From UMGS1052 sp045580005 (lineage in GTDB: Bacteria > Bacillota > Clostridia > Oscillospirales > CAG-382), in contig JAZNMZ010000032.1 in NCBI GenBank assembly GCA_045580005.1, positions 1-28,473 of the forward strand: a stretch of 28,473 nucleotides of DNA, given 5' to 3'. Made by a program: the position numbers and the translations under genes. The notes beneath the pieces were generated by a model that searched no databases, was not told where the DNA came from, and saw only the letters and a list, made by a program, of their open reading frames with translations. Positions within the stretch are counted from its first letter, which is position 1; each line of letters starts with the position of its first letter. This document shows, in pieces, positions 15,479 through 21,743 of the stretch.

Positions 15479-18307
15479 ATGAGAAGAACAATCAAAATAT
15501 TTTTAGCTTCATCAATTACAGAGTTTGCTGTTGAGCGCATGGCAATAGAGAATTTTATACGGAATGTGAGCGATAAATTCGAAGAAAATTACAATGTTAA
15601 AGTCCAGCCATTGCTGTGCGAAAACTTTGATGACGCATACACTGTATGCCGCAAGCAGGAGGAGTATAACGAAAAAATAAGAAGCAGCGAGCTCTGCTTT
15701 TTCATATTCTTCACAAAAGCAGGACAGTACACGCGCGAGGAATTTGAAGTAGCGAGAAAGCACTTTGAAGAAAGCGGCAAGCCCAAGATACATATATACT
15801 TCAAGAGTGTTGACAAAGAGGACGCTGACAGAAGTCTTTATGACTTTATGGATGAACTGGATAGACTCTTCGGACATTATTACGGCACATTCGAGCATAT
15901 TGACACAATCAAGCTTCGTATTTTGCTGAGTCTCAAGCTGCAGGAGATGGATTTTCTTGAGATAAAAACCGACAGTGGCAAGTGTGTTGTGGACGGCAAG
16001 GAAGTAATGTCACTTAACAATGTTTCGGAGTTTGCAAACAACAAAAATCTTGCAAGACTCCGCGAAGAACTGGGCAGAACAGAGGAAGAATACTTCCAGC
16101 TGAGACCTATTTACGCAAAAGGTGGCTGCGACAACACATTCTACGCACACTACAGCTCTGTTGCTTCAAAAAGACAAAGCCTTATCGACGAAATAGAAGA
16201 GCTGCAAAAGCTCATTTTTAACATTTCACTTCGTATGTCGCACGATGACGCACACGGAGATATTTCACCAAGGCAAAAGGAAGCATACAGACTTTTTGAG
16301 CTTGGCGACTATGAGGGCTGTATGGCAGTCCTCGATTCCGACGATATCGACAGCGACTTTCTCAGAGAGCGCAAGAGAATAAAGGAGCAGAATATCGCTG
16401 TCTGTAGAAAATATATCAGAGAGCACAAAACCGCCATTGACATTCTTGAAGCTATGACGGATTATGCAGAGCGCTTTGATGAAATCGAAAAGCGCTATGA
16501 AAAAATCGTTCCTGTTATTTTTGAAGAAAAAATCGAAGCTAACGCGGCTTACGATTATGTAAGCTATTTGTACGACCAGAATAAAGACAAAAACGCCCTT
16601 GAGCTTGCCGAAAAACTTTCTGACACATTCGAACTGAATGAGGAAAAGAGCTCTATTCTCTATAACATACTGGCTCTTCTTTATAACCGATTGATGCAGC
16701 CTGAAAAAGCTGAGGAGTTTCACCTGAAAGCCACAGCGATAAGAGAAATTCTCGCAGGACAAAATCCTCAAAGGTTTAATCCCGATTTATCCGACAGCTA
16801 TAACAACAACGGTAATTTCTATAGTGATCAGGGACAACCTGCAAAAGCTGAAGAATTTTACCTAAAGGCTATAGCTATAAGAGAAGCTCTCGCAAAACAA
16901 AATCCCGAAAGGTTTAATCCTTGTTTATCCGGCAGCTATAACAACGCCGGTGTTTTCTACAAAGAACAGGAAAACCCTACAAAAGCCGAGAAGTTTTATT
17001 TAAAGGCTATAGCTATAAGAGAAGCGCTCGCAAGACAGAATCCCGAAAGGTTTAACCCCGATTTAGCCTGCAGCTATAACAATGCCGGTAATTTCTACAG
17101 TGATCAAGGACAGAGTGCAAAAGCTGAGGAATTTTACTTAAAGGCGATATCTATAAGAGAAGCTCTCGCAAAGCAGAATCCCGAAAGGTTTAACCCCGAT
17201 TTGGCTATAAGCTATAACAACGCCGGTAACTTCTACAGTAATCAAGGGCAGAGTGCAAAAGCTGAGGAATTTTGCTTAAAGGCGATAGCAATAAGAGAAG
17301 CGCTCGCAAGACAGAACCCCGAAAGGTTTAATCCCTATTTAGCCATAAGCTATAACAACACTGGTGTTTTCTATAAAAAACAGGGAAATCCTGTAAAAGC
17401 CGAGGAGTTTTATCTAAAAGCTATAGCAATAAGAGAAGTTCTTGCAGGACAAAATCCCGAAAGATTTAATCCCGATTTAGCCGGCAGCTATCACAATGCC
17501 GGTAATTTCTACAGTGAACAAGGACAGAGTGCAAAAGCTGAGGAATTTTACTTAAAGGCTATAGATATAAGAGAGGCTCTCTCCGAGCAAAATCCTGAAA
17601 GGTTTAACTCCGATTTGGCCGACAGCTACAATAATGTCGGTGTTTTCTATAATGATCTTGGGCAACCTACAAAAGCTGAGGAATTTTACTTAAAGGCTAT
17701 AGATATAAGACAGGCTCTCGCCGAGCAAAATCCCGAAAGATTTAACTCCGATTTGGCCAGCAGCTATAACAACGCCGGTGTTTTCTATAACAATCAAGGA
17801 AAGCCTGCAAAAGCTGAGGAGTTTTACCTGAAAGCTATAGAAATAAGAGAAGCTCTCGCCGAGCAAAATCCCGAAAGATTTAACTCCGATTTGGCCGACA
17901 GCTATAACAACACAGGCGTTTTATATAAAGAAGCTGATCAGCCAAAAAAAGCCGAAGAACTTTACTTAAGGGCCATTACAATAAGAGAAGTTCTCGCAAA
18001 GCAGAATCCCGAAAGGTTTAACCCCGACTTAGCCTGCAGCTATAACAATGCCGGCAATCTCTATTGTGATGAAGGGCATCCTGAAAAAGCTGAGGAATAC
18101 TACCTTAAGGCTATAGTAATAAGAGAAACTCTCGCAAGACAGAATCCCGAGAGGTTTAATCCGAATCTCGCGGTAAGCTATTTTAATTTTGCGATATTCC
18201 GCAAGGATGACAGCTACTTTGATAAGGCTCTGAAGCTTGCAAGAAGCCAGCCGGACAACTACCTGTGCAGGCAGATTATTGCCGAACTGAGCGATAGCCA
18301 AGAGTGA
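15479..18307 (+). CDS. TIR/DUF4062-like domain protein with TPR array (gene E)
   Basis: 942 residues; AAGGATG at 15464-15470 lies 8 bases before ATG. Residues 4-115 begin KIFLASSITEFAVERMA and end with LCFFIFFTKAGQYTREEFE (about residues 71-89) and IHIYFK. This matches a TIR-like, DUF4062-type fold common at the front of bacterial conflict proteins. The acidic residues near 87-88 could correspond to the TIR catalytic glutamate. A coiled-coil-like stretch follows at about 195-260, then divergent helical repeats. Ten TPR units of exactly 46 residues follow, with consensus NPERFNPDLA-SYNNAG-FY and KAEEFYLKAIAIREALA, then a degenerate eleventh. No ATPase module of the NB-ARC or NACHT type is present. 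The gene has its own promoter and terminator, so a link to the operon upstream is only positional. A likely role is ligand recognition by the TPR array gating an N-terminal enzymatic or signalling domain; NAD cleavage is unproven. Confidence 0.82.
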   Translation: MRRTIKIFLASSITEFAVERMAIENFIRNVSDKFEENYNVKVQPLLCENFDDAYTVCRKQEEYNEKIRSSELCFFIFFTKAGQYTREEFEVARKHFEESGKPKIHIYFKSVDKEDADRSLYDFMDELDRLFGHYYGTFEHIDTIKLRILLSLKLQEMDFLEIKTDSGKCVVDGKEVMSLNNVSEFANNKNLARLREELGRTEEEYFQLRPIYAKGGCDNTFYAHYSSVASKRQSLIDEIEELQKLIFNISLRMSHDDAHGDISPRQKEAYRLFELGDYEGCMAVLDSDDIDSDFLRERKRIKEQNIAVCRKYIREHKTAIDILEAMTDYAERFDEIEKRYEKIVPVIFEEKIEANAAYDYVSYLYDQNKDKNALELAEKLSDTFELNEEKSSILYNILALLYNRLMQPEKAEEFHLKATAIREILAGQNPQRFNPDLSDSYNNNGNFYSDQGQPAKAEEFYLKAIAIREALAKQNPERFNPCLSGSYNNAGVFYKEQENPTKAEKFYLKAIAIREALARQNPERFNPDLACSYNNAGNFYSDQGQSAKAEEFYLKAISIREALAKQNPERFNPDLAISYNNAGNFYSNQGQSAKAEEFCLKAIAIREALARQNPERFNPYLAISYNNTGVFYKKQGNPVKAEEFYLKAIAIREVLAGQNPERFNPDLAGSYHNAGNFYSEQGQSAKAEEFYLKAIDIREALSEQNPERFNSDLADSYNNVGVFYNDLGQPTKAEEFYLKAIDIRQALAEQNPERFNSDLASSYNNAGVFYNNQGKPAKAEEFYLKAIEIREALAEQNPERFNSDLADSYNNTGVLYKEADQPKKAEELYLRAITIREVLAKQNPERFNPDLACSYNNAGNLYCDEGHPEKAEEYYLKAIVIRETLARQNPERFNPNLAVSYFNFAIFRKDDSYFDKALKLARSQPDNYLCRQIIAELSDSQE
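16763..18142 (+). repeat. Ten in-frame 138-bp tandem repeats encoding TPR units
   Basis: Ten units of exactly 138 bp, each starting at the NPxRF codons, follow one another without gaps, with a partial divergent unit after them. Many units are nearly identical at DNA level, including synonymous positions. This points to recent duplication or gene conversion. The length being a multiple of three keeps the frame when units are gained or lost. Confidence 0.93.
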
Positions 18308-18331
18308 ATACAAGCTTGTGACAGCCAAAAT

Positions 18332-18364
18332 AAAAAGGGCAGAGTTCTCTGCCCTTTTTGTTTT
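18332..18364. terminator. Bidirectional terminator between convergent genes E and F
   Basis: The 12-bp stem AAAAAGGGCAGA (18332-18343) pairs with TCTGCCCTTTTT (18348-18359) over a 4-nt loop. It has a T-run on the + strand and an A-flank that reads as T on the - strand. It serves both the TPR gene and the acyltransferase gene that ends at 18376. Confidence 0.92.
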
Positions 18365-18375
18365 TAATAAAATAT

Positions 18376-19431
18376 TTAATACAATGCCTTAAGAAAGGCT
18401 TCGATTTTGCGTCCTGCAAATTTTTCTCTCAAAAACTCAATCAGAGCATACAGTGCTATGCTGCAAACGAAAGCCAGAATAAAATTTATCAGTGGAAATT
18501 CTGCATTGGTCAGCTCTTTTATAATATCGGAGAAAATAAACACTAGTGTACAGTGCGAAACATATATTACCGTGCTGGCGCGTCTGAAATACGGCGAATG
18601 CTTATACTGAAATGGTCTGATTTTCAAAATGCCGGCATAAGCCAGTATACATACAGGCAGCAGCATAAAATAGCTGTCATTGCTGTAAGAACCGTCAAGA
18701 GTCATTACATATCGCCATTCAAGAAACAGCCCTGCGCACGAAATCACGAACAGGACAATCACGCTCAACACAGAGGAAAATCTTATCTTTTTATCCGCAA
18801 AGCATTTTCCGACAAACACCCAGAAAATAGCGGCAGGAAAGCTGCATGCAGGTGTGCCGAAATATTCGAAATAAAAATCAAAGAAAGCAGATAGAGGTGT
18901 CGTCGCTATAATCGACGAATAGCTCGACCTTAATGTGACAAAGCAAAAGGCGAGCAATGAAAAGACGAGAATTATGTAGTCATTGCGTATCCACTTCGAC
19001 AGAAAATAAATAATCAGCACGCCGAAAACAGACGCTGTAATAAACCAGGAGGCAGCAAAAGTGCTGCTGAAAATAATGCTGTGAACAAAATGAACAAACC
19101 CGCGTACAACTCCTCTGGCTATATACAAATCGCTGCGCAGATAGAGTGTATACGGAAGTAAAATCAACAACCAGTAAAAGTACAGCTTTGCATTACGCAG
19201 CACAAACTTTTTCAGTATCTTGCCATGGGCATCCGGAGCGGTATTCTGAAGTCTTGAAAACAGAAAATACGATGACAAAATAAAGAATAACGGAACGGCT
19301 ATGCGTAACCACGGGTACAAAACATACGGAAACAGATTTGCGTGTATTGCAATTACAAAGATTGACAGAAAAAACTTGAGCAGGTCGTACTTGGCATCAT
19401 ACGATACCTTTTGCGTGTTTATGTTTTGCAT
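18376..19431 (-). CDS. Acyltransferase family 3 membrane protein (gene F)
   Basis: 351 residues from the ATG at 19431. The protein is almost entirely hydrophobic helices, about ten. The first is LLKFFLSIFVIAIHANLF, carrying the histidine typical of the first helix of acyltransferase-3 (OafA/NodX-like) enzymes. These transfer acyl groups to sugars, cell wall or surface polymers at the cytoplasmic membrane; the substrate here is unknown. The frame stays open upstream to a TTG at 19521, and an AGAAAGGA-like site (about 19479-19490) lies too far from ATG 19431. The start is therefore uncertain by up to 30 codons. I chose ATG because family members begin shortly before the first helix. It is transcribed towards gene E and shares its terminator. 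Confidence 0.8.
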   Translation of the reverse strand: MQNINTQKVSYDAKYDLLKFFLSIFVIAIHANLFPYVLYPWLRIAVPLFFILSSYFLFSRLQNTAPDAHGKILKKFVLRNAKLYFYWLLILLPYTLYLRSDLYIARGVVRGFVHFVHSIIFSSTFAASWFITASVFGVLIIYFLSKWIRNDYIILVFSLLAFCFVTLRSSYSSIIATTPLSAFFDFYFEYFGTPACSFPAAIFWVFVGKCFADKKIRFSSVLSVIVLFVISCAGLFLEWRYVMTLDGSYSNDSYFMLLPVCILAYAGILKIRPFQYKHSPYFRRASTVIYVSHCTLVFIFSDIIKELTNAEFPLINFILAFVCSIALYALIEFLREKFAGRKIEAFLKALY

Positions 19432-19544
19432 AACATCACATATAAAAGCCCGTGCAAATGTAAGGGTTTTTATCTTTTCCTTTCTAAAAAATTTATGTTG
19501 CAAAAATGCTGAACTTGGCAAAAAACGGTGTTTATGCTATTTTT

Positions 19545-19573
19545 ATTTTAGCACACAACAAATTAAAAGTCAA
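19545..19573 (-). promoter_or_regulatory. Sigma-A-like promoter of the acyltransferase gene
   Basis: On the - strand, TTGACT (19573-19568), a 17-bp spacer and TAAAAT (19550-19545), with TGC before the -10. The predicted start near 19538 gives a leader of about 100 nt to ATG 19431. Confidence 0.75.
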
Positions 19574-19742
19574 CATTTGAGTATCAGGACTCCTTTGCAC
19601 CGCTGTCTTTTCGACAATTTTTGGAAAGCTCTTTTATGCGAATAAAAGGCCATTATTTACAAACAATATTTCTGCAGCAACAAAATCGCAGAAAAGTAAC
19701 ACTACAGCACCACAATCAAAAATTTATAACAGGAGAAAATAT
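19574..19742. other. Intergenic region upstream of the interrupted spoVT
   Basis: This divergent region separates the acyltransferase promoter from spoVT. It contains a small hairpin (CTTTTAT 19631-19637 with ATAAAAG 19642-19648) without a proper T-run. I see no convincing sigma-A promoter for spoVT. A sporulation-sigma promoter would be expected but I could not place one with confidence. Confidence 0.4.
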
Positions 19743-19877
19743 ATGAAAGCGACAGGAATTGTAAGAAGAATAGACGACCTCGGAAGAGTCGTCATTCCTA
19801 AAGAAATAAGAAGAACTATGCGAATCCGCGAGGGCGACCCATTATATACCTCATTGTTACATACCCCGAAACCCTAG
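19743..19877 (+). pseudogene. spoVT: SpoVT N-terminus, interrupted after about 33 codons
   Basis: AGGAG (19731-19735) lies 7 bases before ATG 19743. The first residues, MKATGIVRRIDDLGRVVIPK followed by EIRRTMRIREGDPL, match the SpoVT AbrB-type swapped-hairpin DNA-binding domain nearly perfectly. SpoVT is a forespore transcription regulator of about 178 residues. Here the match stops at GDPL (around base 19842). The frame then reads ten unrelated residues and hits TAG at 19875-19877. The expected continuation (EIF..., C-terminal GAF-like domain) is absent. The base composition also changes at this point. I infer insertion of the island to the right; the rest of spoVT should lie beyond its far end if excision is clean. 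The stub could still make a 44-residue peptide. Confidence 0.85.
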
Positions 19878-20034
19878 TAAATACAGGTGTTTGCGGCACT
19901 TTTCAACACGTCCGTAGAGGGGTCTAAAACGAGTTTAAAGACACTTTTGTGGCATACGGGTGGAATTATAAGTGGGAAATGGCAAGCACTTTATAAGGGC
20001 AAAATAATCTCTCGAAATTTCTTTGACTTATCTC
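19878..20034. other. Island terminal non-coding region
   Basis: No open reading frame, RNA gene or transposon-type inverted repeat is recognised. The region contains the TTGYGGCA pair and several CACTTT words. It probably holds recombinase binding sites at the island end. Confidence 0.3.
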
Positions 20035-20063
20035 TTGACGGATTAAACAACACGCGATAAGAT
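20035..20063 (+). promoter_or_regulatory. Promoter for a putative non-coding RNA
   Basis: TTGACG (20035-20040), a 17-bp spacer and TAAGAT (20058-20063). No gene with a ribosome binding site follows before the terminator at 20244-20280. It would therefore drive a short non-coding transcript starting near 20070. Confidence 0.5.
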
Positions 20064-20069
20064 GAATAT

Positions 20070-20280
20070 GTTCGAGAATTCTTAATTTAAGAATTATGTA
20101 ATTTGAATGATGGGTGAATATATATCGCTCATGTTCTCCTGCCTTAAAAAGTAGGAGTTGTATTGAAACGTACTGATAGGTACAAATGCGTATAGAAACG
20201 CACCAAAAAGTGTTAATGTGTATTATAACACATTAAAAAACAGAAAAGGCAATCTGATTGATTTCAGGTTGCTTTTTTCT
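20070..20280 (+). ncRNA. Candidate ~210-nt structured RNA with serial stem-loops
   Basis: Between a promoter-like site and a terminator, six further stem-loops lie in series. They are: 20077-20095 (9 bp); ATGGGTGA 20110-20117 with TCGCTCAT 20125-20132 (8 bp, two G-U pairs); CTCCTGC 20136-20142 with GTAGGAG 20151-20157 (7 bp, one G-U); 20170-20183 (4-5 bp); TGCGT 20187-20191 with ACGCA 20198-20202; and TTAATGTGT 20213-20221 with ACACATTAA 20228-20236. The G-U pairs fit selection on RNA rather than on DNA palindromes. No coding frame fits. I do not recognise an Rfam family. It could be a regulatory RNA, an antitoxin-type RNA for the cassette or an untranslated relic. Confidence 0.45.
20244..20280 (+). 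terminator. Terminator of the candidate RNA
   Basis: GCAATCTGA (20249-20257) pairs with TCAGGTTGC (20064+200 offset, i.e. 20264-20272), with one G-U pair and a 6-nt loop. AAAA before and TTTTTT after the stem (20273-20278) complete an intrinsic terminator. It lies upstream of the ATPase gene's own promoter. Confidence 0.8.
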
Positions 20281-20310
20281 TTTGCTGTCAAAACTAAAAC
20301 TTTATGAAAA

Positions 20311-20407
20311 TACACAAAATTATTGAAAGTGAATATTGACTTTTGAAAATGTGTATGATATAATTGAAACTGTAAAAGTGTAAAAATACACAGATTTCTT
20401 GAAAGAG
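20311..20407 (+). repeat. Imperfect direct repeat flanking the ATPase promoter
   Basis: TACACAAAATTATTGAAAG (from 20311) and TACACAGATTTCTTGAAAG (from 20387) agree at 16 of 19 positions and lie 76 bases apart, on either side of the promoter. GTGTA (20378-20382) with TACAC (20387-20391) also forms a short hairpin in the leader. This layout suggests binding sites for a repressor, possibly one encoded on the island. Confidence 0.45.
20336..20364 (+). promoter_or_regulatory. Sigma-A-like promoter of the defence cassette
   Basis: TTGACT (20336-20341), a 17-bp spacer and TATAAT (20359-20364), with TGA before the -10 giving an extended -10. Transcription would start near 20371, about 45 nt before ATG 20416. 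With only short gaps downstream, it may serve the whole cassette to hsdS. Confidence 0.85.
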
Positions 20408-20415
20408 GTATTGCT

Positions 20416-21714
20416 ATGATTGAGAGAAAGAAATATCTTGATAAACTTATCAGCAAAAAAGAAAACGGACTTGTCAAGGTTATTACGGGTATCCGTAGAT
20501 GTGGCAAATCCTATCTTCTTTTCAACATATACAAGGACTACCTGATTTCAATTGGTGTTTCCGAGGACTGCATAATTGAACTTGCTCTTGATGATGACGA
20601 GAACATAAAGTATCGTAACCCGCTTGAACTCGGAGAGTATCTTCGTTCCCTTACAGCGGATAAGAGCAAGACCTATTATATCTTCCTTGACGAGATACAG
20701 AAAGTAGTTTCAATTCAAAATCCGTATATCAAAGATGTAGAAGATAAAATTGGATTTGTTGATGTGCTTCTTGGACTTATGAAACACGACAACATAGATG
20801 TTTATGTAACAGGTAGTAATTCAAAAATGCTCTCTTCTGACATCCTTACCGAGTTCCGTGGCAGAGGTGACGAAATAAGAGTTAATCCATTGTCTTTCAG
20901 TGAGTTCTACAATGCCTATGAAGGTGATAAGAGAGATGCTTGGCAGGAGTACTACACCTATGGCGGATTGCCTCTTGTAATGAAAAAACAAGGGCATGAA
21001 GATAAAGCAAAATACCTTCAAACCCTGTTTGACAAAATATATTTAAGCGACATTATGGAGCGAAATAAGATACTCCATGAAAAGTCAGTACTTGATGATA
21101 TATTGAACATTGTATCATCTTCTATCGGTTCGCTCACCAATGCAGGAAATATTGCAAAGACTTTCAAGAGCAACCGTCAAATCAATATTGATAATGCGAC
21201 AGTCGGAAGATACCTTGATTTGTTTATAGATGCATTTATGCTCTATAAAGCAGACCGATACGATGTCAAAGGCAGAAAGTATATCGGTTCTCCTTTGAAG
21301 TATTATTTCAGTGATGTCGGTCTCCGTAATGCGAGATTACAGTTTAGACAGATGGAAGAAAATCATATTATGGAAAACATCATTTACAATGAACTGATTT
21401 GTAGAGAATTTAATGTTGATGTTGGTGTGGTTGAATACTTCTACCGTGGTGATGACGGCAAAAGCAAAAGAGCAAATCTTGAAATTGACTTTATTGCCAA
21501 TAAAGGCAGTCAAAAATACTATATTCAGTCAGCACTTACTGTTTCGGACGAAGATAAGCGCGAGCAGGAAATTCGCTCTCTTAACCGTGTTGGCGATTCG
21601 TTTAAGAAGATTGTGGTAGTCAAGGATAACATCATTCCTTGGCATGACGAAAACGGCATTTACTATATCGGCATTGAAAAGTTCCTGCTTGATGAAAATG
21701 CCATGAATGGTTAA
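20416..21714 (+). CDS. AAA_14 / DUF4143 family ATPase (gene G)
   Basis: 432 residues. The Walker A is GIRRCGKS (25-32, K31), in the ITGIRRCGKS context typical of the AAA_14 family. The Walker B ends in FLDEIQK (D92, E93). VTGSNSKML near 135 resembles the sensor-like strand of this family, and the C-terminal half is DUF4143-like, with a restriction-endonuclease-like fold in relatives. The family is widespread in gut bacteria and archaea. It is often on mobile DNA, and its function is poorly known. An AAAGAGG site precedes the start; the next gene begins 29 bases after the stop. It has its own strong promoter, the first of the cassette. The family call is firm; participation in defence is inferred from position alone. 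Confidence 0.88.
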   Translation: MIERKKYLDKLISKKENGLVKVITGIRRCGKSYLLFNIYKDYLISIGVSEDCIIELALDDDENIKYRNPLELGEYLRSLTADKSKTYYIFLDEIQKVVSIQNPYIKDVEDKIGFVDVLLGLMKHDNIDVYVTGSNSKMLSSDILTEFRGRGDEIRVNPLSFSEFYNAYEGDKRDAWQEYYTYGGLPLVMKKQGHEDKAKYLQTLFDKIYLSDIMERNKILHEKSVLDDILNIVSSSIGSLTNAGNIAKTFKSNRQINIDNATVGRYLDLFIDAFMLYKADRYDVKGRKYIGSPLKYYFSDVGLRNARLQFRQMEENHIMENIIYNELICREFNVDVGVVEYFYRGDDGKSKRANLEIDFIANKGSQKYYIQSALTVSDEDKREQEIRSLNRVGDSFKKIVVVKDNIIPWHDENGIYYIGIEKFLLDENAMNG

Positions 21715-21743
21715 AGAAAATCCAAACAAATATGAGGTAAAAG

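Noticed and set aside
16763..18142. Tandem repeats as a possible CRISPR array or satellite
   Set aside because: The 138-bp units are contiguous, have no unique spacers and encode in-frame TPR helices.
19432..19521. Upstream TTG start extending the acyltransferase by 30 residues
   Set aside because: The added residues are charged and not family-like, and no ribosome binding site precedes the TTG. The true start remains uncertain.
20035..20280. Candidate RNA as a retron, CRISPR RNA or T-box
   Set aside because: No reverse transcriptase, Cas gene, repeat-spacer pattern or T-box specifier/antiterminator features are visible.
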